Source of the DNA: an uncultured Clostridium sp. | GTDB taxonomy: Bacteria > Bacillota > Clostridia > Lachnospirales > Lachnospiraceae | Reading direction: 5' to 3' | DNA length: 28,746 nucleotides | Assembly (NCBI GenBank): GCA_900549235.1 | Contig: URNT01000038.1 | Location: 1 to 28,746 of the forward strand | Shown here: piece by piece, positions 1-8,559 of the stretch | Layout: every line of letters begins with the position of its first letter | Position numbering within the stretch: position 1 is the stretch's first letter | Notes under the pieces: model-generated | What the model was told of the DNA's origin: nothing | The model's database searches: none | What the model saw: only the letters and a program-made list of their open reading frames with translations | Position numbers and translations under genes: made by a program

Positions 1-112
1 TTATTATGGACTGAATTTTAGCGCAAAGCAATCCGTCGAATTATTTTGCGCTTACAATGTGTCGGCATTTGTTCTTTCTGGTCATAATATATACCGCCTT
101 TTCCTTAACAGC

Positions 113-141
113 AAAAAAGAACCCGAGAAAATCTCCGGTTC
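113..141 (-). terminator. Intrinsic terminator closing the sugar-utilisation operon
   Basis: Read on the minus strand, positions 141 to 119 form a 10-position hairpin (GAACCGGAGA / TCTCGGGTTC with one G-G mismatch and a 3-base loop), followed at once by six T residues. It lies about 150 bases past the stop of the response-regulator gene and is the first good stop signal for the whole leftward operon. Bases 1-112 and 142-293 are AT-rich; I see no supportable gene in them. Confidence 0.8.
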
Positions 142-293
142 CCTTTGTACAAAATGTCTGGAAGACAGCATATAAAAGCGAGCGCTCATACCATCATGCT
201 TTGACAAACCCATCTAAGAATTTTAAAATTTATAAAAGAACAGACAATATAGTTGCCATATTCCTAGCCTTTTTTAATAATATTATTTTACAA

Positions 294-1823
294 CTATTTC
301 ACATTTCCCATGGCGCGTTTATACTCACTCGGCGTGCATCCACAATAGGCACGAAAAACCTGACTAAAATAATGAGGATTTTTACCAAAACCAGTGGCTT
401 CGCATAGTTCATAAATTTTGATATCTGGTTGTTGTTCAATTAACTTTTTCGCGTAATCCATACGCAGATCCATCACATATCTTGTAAATGCAATGCCTGT
501 TTCTTTTTTAAAGAGTTTTCCAAAATAATCTGGATGGATAAAGAGAACTGTTCCAGCTACTGCAGCTATAGAGAGTTCTTCGTCATCCAAATGGTCATGT
601 ACATACAGCATAGCTTTTCTCACGATACTACTGAAATTGGCCAAGTTCTGCTCTGATTTATCAGTTTCCCATCGGGTTAAAAGCTGGCGTAGCATTGCTG
701 CAAGTCCATTAAAGTTGGTATAGGCACTTGTCATAAGTAATTCAGCAACTCCATTTTCATGAACATGATTGTTTATGTATTTCGCCAAAATAAGATATAA
801 TCTGACACAATAGGTTCGTGTCTCCTCAGGAAGCTTGTTTAAACGACGCAGACTCTCAATCACTTTTTCCATCTCTTTCAATGCTGATTCCGCATCTCCT
901 TTTTTTACGTATTCTTTCAATTCATCAAAGCATGCCTCCCCTTCCATAGATTTCGTTTCCTTCTCGGATAAAATGCAAAATTGATCATAATAAAAGCGAT
1001 ATGAAGATATTCTGGTTAGAAAGCTGTAGCGTTCAGACAGAATATCCCCCGGACTAACTGATACCCAGGACACTGAAAAAGGATATTCGTTTTTTTTACT
1101 CCACTCTCTGAAATCAGACAAAATTCTATCAAACTCTATCGTTTCCTGACTGATTGCAAATACAACATGACCCATAAACAGGGTGACAACTGCTCTAGTG
1201 TTTCTTCTGAGGCCCAATACAATTTGTTTTACATTTTCTAATAAAAGGTTTAGACCTCCCAAATCTTCTTCCTCCATGTCGCAGGGAATACACTCTGCCA
1301 AAATATAATGGGCTCCAAAAAAATGATTGCTCCAATCATTTTTCTTTCCTCCCAGCAATCCATGTTCCAACTGGCGGACATTGGTATCTTGAATTGTTTG
1401 TTTTACCGTTCCCCGAAGCATTTCTTCTTGATGTCGGGTTTCCTTCTTTTCCTCTAATTCGTAAAAAATTCTGGTGATTGTATCTGTTAAGTCAAACTGT
1501 GAAATTGGCTTTAACAAATAATCCACAACTCCATAGTGAATAGCTTCTTTTGCATAGGCAAAAGAATCATAGCCTGATAGAACTACCGTCGGAATTTCCG
1601 GATATACTTTCCTCATTTGAGAAATAAATTCCAATCCATCCATTTCTGGCATTCGAATATCGGTAATAATCAGATCAAATTGATACTGCTCCATTAATTC
1701 CAGGGCCTGCAAACCAGTCATTGCCGGAATAGGCTCTATATCGAGAGAAAGCCAGATGGGCAGTCTTATAATTCCATTTACTATGATGCGCTCATCATCT
1801 ACAATCAGTGCCCGGTATTTCAA
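294..1823 (-). CDS. YesN-like response regulator, AraC-type DNA-binding
   Basis: Cytoplasmic response regulator of the YesN type, expected to be phosphorylated by the kinase encoded just upstream and to activate the sugar-uptake operon. A receiver domain covers about residues 3-125, with the acidic pair DD at 9-10, phospho-acceptor Asp55 in TDIRMPEMDG and the conserved LLKP lysine near 104. A long poorly conserved linker follows (about 130-405). An AraC-family double helix-turn-helix occupies about 410-505 and ends with the typical YFSQVFRAYCGCTPSEYK segment. At 509 aa it has the usual YesN length. The start is a TTG preceded by GGAGGTGA with six bases between. That TTG overlaps the TGA stop of the kinase gene (TTGA), so the two genes are translationally coupled. 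Confident as to family; the signal is unknown. Confidence 0.93.
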   Translation of the reverse strand: MKYRALIVDDERIIVNGIIRLPIWLSLDIEPIPAMTGLQALELMEQYQFDLIITDIRMPEMDGLEFISQMRKVYPEIPTVVLSGYDSFAYAKEAIHYGVVDYLLKPISQFDLTDTITRIFYELEEKKETRHQEEMLRGTVKQTIQDTNVRQLEHGLLGGKKNDWSNHFFGAHYILAECIPCDMEEEDLGGLNLLLENVKQIVLGLRRNTRAVVTLFMGHVVFAISQETIEFDRILSDFREWSKKNEYPFSVSWVSVSPGDILSERYSFLTRISSYRFYYDQFCILSEKETKSMEGEACFDELKEYVKKGDAESALKEMEKVIESLRRLNKLPEETRTYCVRLYLILAKYINNHVHENGVAELLMTSAYTNFNGLAAMLRQLLTRWETDKSEQNLANFSSIVRKAMLYVHDHLDDEELSIAAVAGTVLFIHPDYFGKLFKKETGIAFTRYVMDLRMDYAKKLIEQQPDIKIYELCEATGFGKNPHYFSQVFRAYCGCTPSEYKRAMGNVK

Positions 1824-3496
1824 CTATACTCACCTCCCGGTTGACAGATACACAGTTTGACCCACGTTCCCTTCCCTTTCCTTGAATATATTTTTAACCC
1901 GCTCCCTGGCCCCCCCAGCATTTGAATACGCTCTTCAATATTCAAAAGACCAATTCCTGTATTATTTGGAATCGTCCGCTCTTTGATTTGTGTTAATATT
2001 TGTTTAGGGATTCCAGGTCCATTATCCCAAATGTAAAGAATTAGATGATTTGATCTTTTTTTCGCATGAATTTCAATTACACATGGCTTCATCGTAACTT
2101 CTGCTGCGTATTTGACTGAATTTTCCAAAATCGGTTGAAGAGAAAGTTTCGGTATTTTTAAATTCATGCACTCCTCCGGAATAGAAAATACCACTTCCAA
2201 TCGCTCCTCTAGCCGTATTTTTTGAATCGTTACATAACAGGATAAAAGCATCAATTCTTCACTTAGAGGAATTAAATACTGTTGCTGTTTCGTTGCTTCC
2301 CGGAAGAGAGTTGCCAGAGACTGCACCATGCTCGATATCTCAGGCCGTCCACTATCCATGGCTAACCAATTAATGGTGTCTAGTGTATTGTAAAGAAAAT
2401 GAGGATTGATCTGTGCCTGCAGAACCTTAATCTGGTACTCTTTCTCCTTAATCATCCTTAAATAATTGTCTTCCAGCAAACGCCTGATTTCTCCTGTCAT
2501 AAGATTAAAATTAGCCGCTAAATCCTCAAACTCCCTAATATCCGTATCCAGCACTTTTCTATCAATCTGTACAGAAAAATCTCCTTCTTCTACTGCCTTC
2601 ATCCTCCTGCTCAAAAAAGCAATAGGGACAGTTATTTGATGAACTACATGAGCCGTTGCTAGAAATGACACAATCAGTATGAACAAAATGGCAATTGTGA
2701 AAAATATCATCAACGTGTTCGTTGACATCATCATCTCATTATATCTTACATATCCCAAATAAGTAATACCAGAAAACTCTGACTCTGATTCTTTTTTAAA
2801 ATATTGTCCATTTTTTTCTTTTATCACTATATCCAGTAATTCCGGACTGCTAAAGATTCGTTTATCTCCAGCATAGATGGGGGATCCTTTATAAAAAATA
2901 ACAATATTTCCTTTTACAAGACTGCCCTGACGGCTTTCTGCCATCATCTTATCCAGATCCACACGAATCAGAATCATTCCCAACGGACTATATCCTCCAA
3001 ATGGAGCATCATAGAGTTCCCTCCCGTAAAGAAGTTCCTGTCCATTTCTACGCTCTAGCCACACCGGTTCAGTTCGGAAAGAGCGCGCCTCCATCAGAGA
3101 TTGTATTTTCTTCTGTTCTTTATCTGTCAGATTATCATTCAAGCTGCCAGTCGAATACTGGCGTCCATTCTGGTCTGTTACAATAATAGAAACAGCATCA
3201 TTTGTTACTAGAGATCCTGTTATGAGTCGATAATATAAATCATCTACTAAAGTGTAGCGATCTTCCCGTTCCTGGTTAACAGCCCGTAGAGCTTTCTTCA
3301 CCGTTTTATCATTCATAATATTGAATGCTATATTTTCTATAAAATGCAGCGTATTCTCTATATTCGAAAAGGAGGCTTCAAATACATTAGAAGTCTCCGT
3401 TTCCATATCTTTACGATAAATCTGTTGTGACAGAATCACACCAGTTCCAGCAATCAGAAAAAATATAATAATATCAATCCACATGAGCTGCATCAT
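1820..3496 (-). CDS. YesM-like sensor histidine kinase
   Basis: Membrane sensor kinase of the YesM/LytS-like type, partner of the coupled YesN-like regulator. A first membrane helix lies at about residues 6-24 and an extracellular Cache-like sensor region at about 28-258. A second helix follows at 260-283, then a HAMP linker (about 283-340), the His_kinase region with phospho-acceptor His366 in INPHFLYNTLD, and an HATPase_c domain with N-box ENSVKYA (458-464) and G1 box DNGPGIP (491-497). Length (558 aa) is normal. The ATG at 3496 has no good ribosome site. A strong AAGGAGG (3535-3541) instead stands five bases before an in-frame ATA at 3529, which would add 11 mostly basic residues ahead of the first helix, as is common in this family. 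The true start may therefore be 3529. Confidence 0.92.
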   Translation of the reverse strand: MMQLMWIDIIIFFLIAGTGVILSQQIYRKDMETETSNVFEASFSNIENTLHFIENIAFNIMNDKTVKKALRAVNQEREDRYTLVDDLYYRLITGSLVTNDAVSIIVTDQNGRQYSTGSLNDNLTDKEQKKIQSLMEARSFRTEPVWLERRNGQELLYGRELYDAPFGGYSPLGMILIRVDLDKMMAESRQGSLVKGNIVIFYKGSPIYAGDKRIFSSPELLDIVIKEKNGQYFKKESESEFSGITYLGYVRYNEMMMSTNTLMIFFTIAILFILIVSFLATAHVVHQITVPIAFLSRRMKAVEEGDFSVQIDRKVLDTDIREFEDLAANFNLMTGEIRRLLEDNYLRMIKEKEYQIKVLQAQINPHFLYNTLDTINWLAMDSGRPEISSMVQSLATLFREATKQQQYLIPLSEELMLLSCYVTIQKIRLEERLEVVFSIPEECMNLKIPKLSLQPILENSVKYAAEVTMKPCVIEIHAKKRSNHLILYIWDNGPGIPKQILTQIKERTIPNNTGIGLLNIEERIQMLGGPGSGLKIYSRKGKGTWVKLCICQPGGEYS

Positions 3497-3567
3497 TTTA
3501 TAATGTAGCCCTCGTTCCTTCTTATTTATAGCTTCCTCCTTCTGAAGTTCATCTCCATCCTACATAT

Positions 3568-4650
3568 TTACATCATCTGAGCTTCGTGCCGCTGTACAGC
3601 GCTGTAACCCATCTGTGCTATCATGACCGAACGAACCGCTGAAGACCCATCAAACAAATCTTTTTTATCCTCTGGTATTTCTCCTCCACTGAGTACATTA
3701 AAAAACAATTCTAATTCCTGTCGTAAGGAAACCAATATATACTGCGGAGGGCGTTCCTCTGGAGAACCGTATGAAATTCCCCCATCGGTACGTGCAAAAA
3801 GTTCGCAAATCGCTGCTGCACTCTTTTCATCTTCAAACAGCGGAATTACCATTTCCCCTTCATCATTAATCACGCGTACATTCGCGTGCTTAAAATCGAT
3901 TACTGCTCCTGCTTTTGTACCATTAATGCGAATGAAATGGTTCCCCATTCGAAAACCAGAGCCATACTGAAGCGTTGCAAAGGCATTTCTTCCAAAACTC
4001 GCAGTAAGTAAAATCACATCATCCTCATCTCCAAATTCTGCGCTGAGATGCCCCAGATTACCGCCTGCCCCATACATTTCTGTAGGTATTCCCATTATCC
4101 ACTGCATAATATCTATTTCGTGAATATGATGAAACAAATGGCCTCCCGATTTTTTCTGCATTTTTTTCCAACTCACATCGGCTTTTTTCTGCTCCCAACC
4201 AGTACGCTCAATATGCATGGTAAGAATATCACCAAAAAATCCTTCCTGAATCATAGTCTTAACTTTAGCAATTCCATAATAGAAATGCATAATATGCCCC
4301 ACCATCAACGTAACCTTTGCTTTTTGGCATACTGCTACCATCTCTGTGGCCTCTCTGGCATCAAGTGCAAAGGGTTTCTCGCAAAAGATATGTTTTCCCG
4401 CTTTAGCCGCCATCAGCACGTGCTTATAATGAAGGTAATTAGGCGTTGCAATAATTATTGCGTCAATCTCTGCGTTTTCCATAATTTCCTCTACAGAAGC
4501 AGCCCTTGGACACCCCAATTCGCTGCTTAACCGCTCTGAACTATTTCCTGGACTATAAATCGATGCTAAATGAACTCCTTTCATTTCTCTTACTGCTCTG
4601 GCAAATTCCGCTCCAAAATAGCCACAACCCAAAATACCAATTCGAATCAT
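3568..4650 (-). CDS. Gfo/Idh/MocA-family NAD(P)-dependent oxidoreductase
   Basis: Cytoplasmic oxidoreductase acting on a sugar, sugar acid or cyclitol, substrate unknown. An N-terminal Rossmann fold begins with IRIGILGCGYFG, the family lysine lies in the CEKPFAL motif, and the C-terminal substrate domain carries GGHLFHHIHEID, which supplies the catalytic Asp/His region. It is a clear paralogue of the oxidoreductase at 5569-6666, sharing the GW-KK-GGHL-HH-HEID block. I chose the second methionine at 4650, since the ATG at 4659 sits only two bases after its ribosome site. It is the third of three consecutive oxidoreductase genes, 17 bases after the previous one and upstream of the kinase gene, so it belongs to the operon. 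Family certain; reaction inferred only. Confidence 0.92.
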   Translation of the reverse strand: MIRIGILGCGYFGAEFARAVREMKGVHLASIYSPGNSSERLSSELGCPRAASVEEIMENAEIDAIIIATPNYLHYKHVLMAAKAGKHIFCEKPFALDAREATEMVAVCQKAKVTLMVGHIMHFYYGIAKVKTMIQEGFFGDILTMHIERTGWEQKKADVSWKKMQKKSGGHLFHHIHEIDIMQWIMGIPTEMYGAGGNLGHLSAEFGDEDDVILLTASFGRNAFATLQYGSGFRMGNHFIRINGTKAGAVIDFKHANVRVINDEGEMVIPLFEDEKSAAAICELFARTDGGISYGSPEERPPQYILVSLRQELELFFNVLSGGEIPEDKKDLFDGSSAVRSVMIAQMGYSAVQRHEAQMM

Positions 4651-4667
4651 ATACCCCATCTCTCCTT

Positions 4668-5564
4668 TTATAATACTACTTCTCGCCCTAATGCAAGACT
4701 TTCCCCTGCTGCCTCCAAAAAACGAACTACTTCCGTCATCTCCTGGTTTGTAACAGGGCTGTGTCCAGTATCAAACATTCTAATAATCTGTTCTAACAGA
4801 GACTCATAATATCCTCTCCTATCCTGAGAAACATCGACAAACACACTACCCGATTCATGATAAACTGTACCTCCAAAATTCTTATTGCCGCATCGATTTC
4901 CCCGAATAATTCCAATTCTTCCATCCTTCCAAACCCCGGTAATTACATCATGTTGTTCCGTATGAATAACAGAAACTTTGCTACATCCAGTCCCCATAGT
5001 TCTGTATAGCATATCAATCATATGAACCCCATACCAGAAGTACCCTGGCTGTGTAGGTGTAAACGGCATTGGTCCAAAAAAATCAGCTCCTATTACAGCA
5101 TGTGACTCGCACTGTTTTAATGCTTTTGTAAGGCTGTCTGCAAATCGCAAAGAAGATGTGGATAAAACTTGAACGCCATACTTTTTTGCCAACCCAAGCA
5201 TCATCTTACACTCCTCTGTACTTAAGGCGAATGGCTTATCTACATAAATTGGCTTTCCAAAACGAACTATCTCTTGAAACTGAGCAAGCCGTTTTCTCGC
5301 ATCTACCTGTTCCAGGAAAACTGCATCGGAATGATGCATCACTTCTGCAATGGATGAATATAATTTTACTCCCCAGTCATTCGTAACCGCCCTAGTAAAA
5401 TTTTCCATCCTCTCCCAGCTCATATCAAAATCCGGTGATATTGGCCCCGAATATGCTGCAATCACTGGATGACCATTGATATGAAATGGTTCATTTTTCC
5501 CATTCAGAATTCTTGAAAACTGAACTGCATGAGAAGAATCCAAACCTATAATACCCAAGTTCAT
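4668..5564 (-). CDS. Divergent, short Gfo/Idh/MocA-family oxidoreductase
   Basis: Probable NAD(P)-binding oxidoreductase of about 298 aa, shorter than its two neighbours. The N terminus MNLGIIGLDSSHAVQFSRIL is Rossmann-like but lacks the plain GxGxxG seen in the paralogues. The family Lys-Pro motif is present as VDKPFALS rather than EKP, and a reduced substrate domain keeps FWYGVHMIDMLYRTMG, probably the catalytic His/Asp region. The start at 5564 has GGAGG nine bases upstream; an open frame continues upstream to 5621 but would overlap the previous gene without a better site. It begins four bases past the stop of the preceding oxidoreductase gene, so it is co-transcribed and probably acts on the same substrate or on its oxidised product. 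Function unknown beyond the fold. Confidence 0.88.
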   Translation of the reverse strand: MNLGIIGLDSSHAVQFSRILNGKNEPFHINGHPVIAAYSGPISPDFDMSWERMENFTRAVTNDWGVKLYSSIAEVMHHSDAVFLEQVDARKRLAQFQEIVRFGKPIYVDKPFALSTEECKMMLGLAKKYGVQVLSTSSLRFADSLTKALKQCESHAVIGADFFGPMPFTPTQPGYFWYGVHMIDMLYRTMGTGCSKVSVIHTEQHDVITGVWKDGRIGIIRGNRCGNKNFGGTVYHESGSVFVDVSQDRRGYYESLLEQIIRMFDTGHSPVTNQEMTEVVRFLEAAGESLALGREVVL

Positions 5565-5568
5565 TCTA

Positions 5569-6666
5569 TCATTCCTCCAGTCTGATTGGAAGTCCTGAAA
5601 ACATAGACTCTCTAGCCCCATCCAATACCTTTATACAATTATATGCTGCACTTCCGTTTAGCAATGGCTCATATTCAGAATCCACATTGCCAGTTCTAAT
5701 TATATCATGAAAACAAGTCAACTCTTTATAGAATATAGTACTCATCCAGGACGAAGTTTTCATTCCAGGCCTTCCAAATCCCTTTTCGGCACCCCACTTA
5801 TTTTTCCGGTATTCATCTCTACGCTCTTCATTCTCTGATTCGTTCTCCTGCATGGAGTATGTTATCTCTTTTTGAGTGTTTTCCAACCGAACAATCGCAT
5901 TTTTAAAATCCAACAAGATTCCTCCTGTCTTTCCCTGAAGCTTTACAAAATGATCGCCCAGATGAAATGCAGATCCAATGGTCAAGGATGCAAATCCACC
6001 TCCAAAAAGTTCCATATTCAAAAACACTGCATCTTCCTCATCACCATATCCTGTTCCATGATGAACCAAATTCGTTCCATTTGCATATATTGATACCGGA
6101 ATACCTGCCAACTGGCAGATTAAATCAATTTCATGCATATGGTGATACAGATGACCTCCGGATATATCTTTCATCTGTTTCCAACCTGTAGATTTCTGAG
6201 ATCCTGTCCAGTCTGTATGAACTGCTTCAATCATAAGCAGTTCCCCGATTTCTCCAGAATTTAGTAATGCCTTCGCTGTCTGAACTCCTCTTATAAAATT
6301 TGTAGTATGGGCAGCAAAAAAATACACTCCTGCTTTTTTTGCCATATCAAGCATTTCTTCTGTATCGTTTAAGTTTAGTGCAATCGGCTTTTCACAGAAT
6401 ATATGTTTTCCCGCCTTTGCCGCACAAACAGCCGGAATTACATGACTATTATTAGGAGTCGTAATGATTACAGCTTCTACTTCATTGTTCTCACACAATT
6501 CTTCCATCGAGGAAGCTTGGCAAACTCCTCTTTCCTGTGCAAATGTTTTCGCACGTTCATAATCTACATCAAACACAGTAACCAATCTTGCTTCCGGCAA
6601 TTTGGCCAGATTGTCCGCGTGAATAGTACCTGCATAGCCGCAACCTATAATTCCATACCCAATCAT
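5569..6666 (-). CDS. Gfo/Idh/MocA-family NAD(P)-dependent oxidoreductase
   Basis: First of three clustered oxidoreductases, 365 aa, cytoplasmic. It shows a Rossmann motif MIGYGIIGCGYAGTIH at the N terminus, the CEKPIALN motif with the family lysine, and a C-terminal domain with GGHLYHHMHEIDLI. It resembles inositol 2-dehydrogenase and glucose-fructose oxidoreductase relatives, including enzymes that make 3-keto sugars or glycosides; the exact reaction cannot be read from sequence. The start at 6666 follows AGGAGGGAGATAGAAA. It lies 50 bases after the last permease gene, so uptake and first oxidation are encoded together. Its strong similarity to the gene at 3568-4650 suggests local duplication followed by specialisation. 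Confidence 0.92.
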   Translation of the reverse strand: MIGYGIIGCGYAGTIHADNLAKLPEARLVTVFDVDYERAKTFAQERGVCQASSMEELCENNEVEAVIITTPNNSHVIPAVCAAKAGKHIFCEKPIALNLNDTEEMLDMAKKAGVYFFAAHTTNFIRGVQTAKALLNSGEIGELLMIEAVHTDWTGSQKSTGWKQMKDISGGHLYHHMHEIDLICQLAGIPVSIYANGTNLVHHGTGYGDEEDAVFLNMELFGGGFASLTIGSAFHLGDHFVKLQGKTGGILLDFKNAIVRLENTQKEITYSMQENESENEERRDEYRKNKWGAEKGFGRPGMKTSSWMSTIFYKELTCFHDIIRTGNVDSEYEPLLNGSAAYNCIKVLDGARESMFSGLPIRLEE

Positions 6667-6716
6667 TTTTCTATCTCCCTCCTACTATAGCGCCACTTTT
6701 GTTTCGTCACACTCTC

Positions 6717-7556
6717 TTATTTATCCGCCCCAGCAGTAAGGCCACCTACAATACTCTTTTGAATGATGGAGAAAAATACAATAGATGGAATAACCACCAA
6801 CACTGATGCTGCCATCATATGTCCCCACTGTAATGTTTCCATACCACCTTTTAAGGAATAAAGGCCAACAGAAACTGTCATTTTATCTCCACTGCTGATG
6901 ATTAAAAGGGAATATAAAAATTCATTCCATGCATTAATAAATGCGAAAATTGCTGTTGCTACTAATCCTGGCATTACCAGTGGCAACGCAATATGAAAAA
7001 ATACGCCTGGTCTCCGCAGTCCATCTATCATTGCCGCTTCTTCAATATCCTTTGGTACCGTTCGAAAATAACTAACTAACAGATAGGTGCAAAATGGAAC
7101 AGTAAATGACATATATGCTATTAATAATCCCAAAAGTGTATTAACAAGTCCCAGATTTGATACCAGTATAAAATACGGGATTGCAAGTAAAATTGGAGGA
7201 AACATGTAAGTCATTACAATCACTCTGGTCAACACTTTCTGTTTCCTGCCTCCAACTCTGGTAATTGCATAAGCTGCTAAAGAAGAAATCGTCATCCCTA
7301 ATACTGTAGATAGCGATGAGTAAACAAGACTGTTTTTTACATAAATTAGGAAATCTGTCTTATGGAGCAAATCTTTAAACCAATAAAGCGAAAACTGTTC
7401 TGGCAAGAGGGATGCTGTATTACTGACAATCTCAAACTGACCCTTGAACGATGCAAATATCACAATAATAAGTGGTCCTGCCGCCAATAAAACCGTCACT
7501 ATCAAGATTACATATGATAGTATGGTACACGCATTTTTATGCAGTTTTTTTCTCAT
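6717..7556 (-). CDS. Carbohydrate ABC transporter permease, MalG/UgpE type
   Basis: Inner-membrane permease of a CUT1-type sugar importer, about 279 aa. It has an N-terminal helix (about residues 10-33), further helices spread along the chain, and the cytoplasmic EAA loop recognisable as EEAAMIDGLRRPGVFFHIALPLVMPG, which docks the ATPase (core shown: EEAAMIDG). The ATG at 7556 overlaps the stop of the upstream permease gene as TGATG, so I prefer it to the in-frame ATG at 7577. It works with the permease at 7556-8491 and the binding protein at 8560-9969. No ATPase is encoded nearby; such systems normally borrow a shared MsmK/MsmX-type subunit encoded elsewhere. Confidence 0.94.
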   Translation of the reverse strand: MRKKLHKNACTILSYVILIVTVLLAAGPLIIVIFASFKGQFEIVSNTASLLPEQFSLYWFKDLLHKTDFLIYVKNSLVYSSLSTVLGMTISSLAAYAITRVGGRKQKVLTRVIVMTYMFPPILLAIPYFILVSNLGLVNTLLGLLIAYMSFTVPFCTYLLVSYFRTVPKDIEEAAMIDGLRRPGVFFHIALPLVMPGLVATAIFAFINAWNEFLYSLLIISSGDKMTVSVGLYSLKGGMETLQWGHMMAASVLVVIPSIVFFSIIQKSIVGGLTAGADK

Positions 7557-8491
7557 CACATCACCTCTGCTTCCCAATGATCCAATATTTTAAAATAAAT
7601 CAGACACGCTGCTGTCAGAAATAGCAATAGAAGAATGGTAACAGCAGAAGACCTTCCCAGAGAATACAATGTCCAGCCCATGCGATAAGCAAAGATTGGT
7701 ACTGTTTCTGTTGATGTTCCCGGACCACCGCCTGTCAGAAGGAAGATCAAATCAAAACTATTAAAAATCCAGATTGTTCGCAAAATAATAAGCAAACCCA
7801 CAACCACCCTCACAAACGGAAGCGTAATAAAGCGAAAGCTCTGAATCGAACTGGCTCCATCAATCTGAGCTGCTTCATATAAATCTCTAGAAATCGTCTG
7901 CAGACTTGCCAGAATATTAATCGCAAATAGCGGAACTCCAAACCATACATTGATCAAACCCACCGTTAGCATGGCAATTTTCGGATTAGCAAGGAACTGT
8001 ATTGGCTGTGAAATCAGATTCCATTGAAGCAATTTGGCGTTAACGATTCCATATAAATCATTTAAAAGGTAAGACCATGTGAATGTAACAATAATCATGG
8101 GGAATGCCCAAGGAATCAGAACTAAAGTCCGAAATAAACCTTTAAAGCGGTTAATTTTTTGGAGTGATAATGCTACAATAAATCCAAATAGCAGCTGTAA
8201 TGACAATGAGATTATAGTATATACAACAGTGTTCCAAAGCGCATGGTAAAAATCCTGATTTTGTAGAACCGAAATATAATTATCAAATCCAACAAATTTA
8301 ACCGTTTTTCCTAGCAGACTTTTATTAGTAAAACTGTAATATATACTGATACATATCGGATAAGCCAGTAGCAATATAGTCACGAGAAACGCCGGTGTAA
8401 TAAATACTCCAAACATATGGCAATCTACAAAATTTGCGACCCGGTCCCCGATACCTTTTCCGACAATTTGCTGCTTCCGGTGTTGTTTCAT
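7556..8491 (-). CDS. Sugar ABC transporter permease, MalF/UgpA type
   Basis: Second membrane subunit of the CUT1-type importer, 311 aa. About six helices are visible, starting at residues 28-52. The EAA loop reads YEAAQIDGASSIQSFRFITL, followed by a LP-containing helix start, the contact site for the ATPase. The FNSFDLIFLLTGGGP segment near residues 243-257 is characteristic of this family. The start at 8491 is preceded by GGAGGAGG. Its stop overlaps the start of the next permease gene by one base, showing tight coupling. A hairpin separates it from the binding-protein gene, as is common where the binding protein is needed in excess. Substrate unknown, probably an oligosaccharide or polyol given the neighbouring oxidoreductases. 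Confidence 0.94.
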   Translation of the reverse strand: MKQHRKQQIVGKGIGDRVANFVDCHMFGVFITPAFLVTILLLAYPICISIYYSFTNKSLLGKTVKFVGFDNYISVLQNQDFYHALWNTVVYTIISLSLQLLFGFIVALSLQKINRFKGLFRTLVLIPWAFPMIIVTFTWSYLLNDLYGIVNAKLLQWNLISQPIQFLANPKIAMLTVGLINVWFGVPLFAINILASLQTISRDLYEAAQIDGASSIQSFRFITLPFVRVVVGLLIILRTIWIFNSFDLIFLLTGGGPGTSTETVPIFAYRMGWTLYSLGRSSAVTILLLLFLTAACLIYFKILDHWEAEVM

Positions 8492-8515
8492 AGAACTCCT
8501 CCTCCACTTAAAGCA

Positions 8516-8548
8516 AAAACAAGGATGGAAAAACCATTACTTCCATCC
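8516..8548 (-). terminator. Intra-operon hairpin after the binding-protein gene
   Basis: On the minus strand an 8-bp perfect stem (GGATGGAA / TTCCATCC, 8548-8541 and 8530-8523) with a 10-base loop is followed by TTGTTTTT. It sits between the solute-binding protein stop and the first permease. It probably acts as a partial terminator or as an mRNA-end stabiliser that raises binding-protein output relative to permeases. Confidence 0.65.
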
Positions 8549-8559
8549 CCGTAATGCAT

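Noticed and set aside
57..407. Plus-strand open frame of 116 codons at the left end
   Set aside because: It overlaps the terminator and the end of the response-regulator gene, has no ribosome site, and its composition is that of AT-rich antisense DNA.
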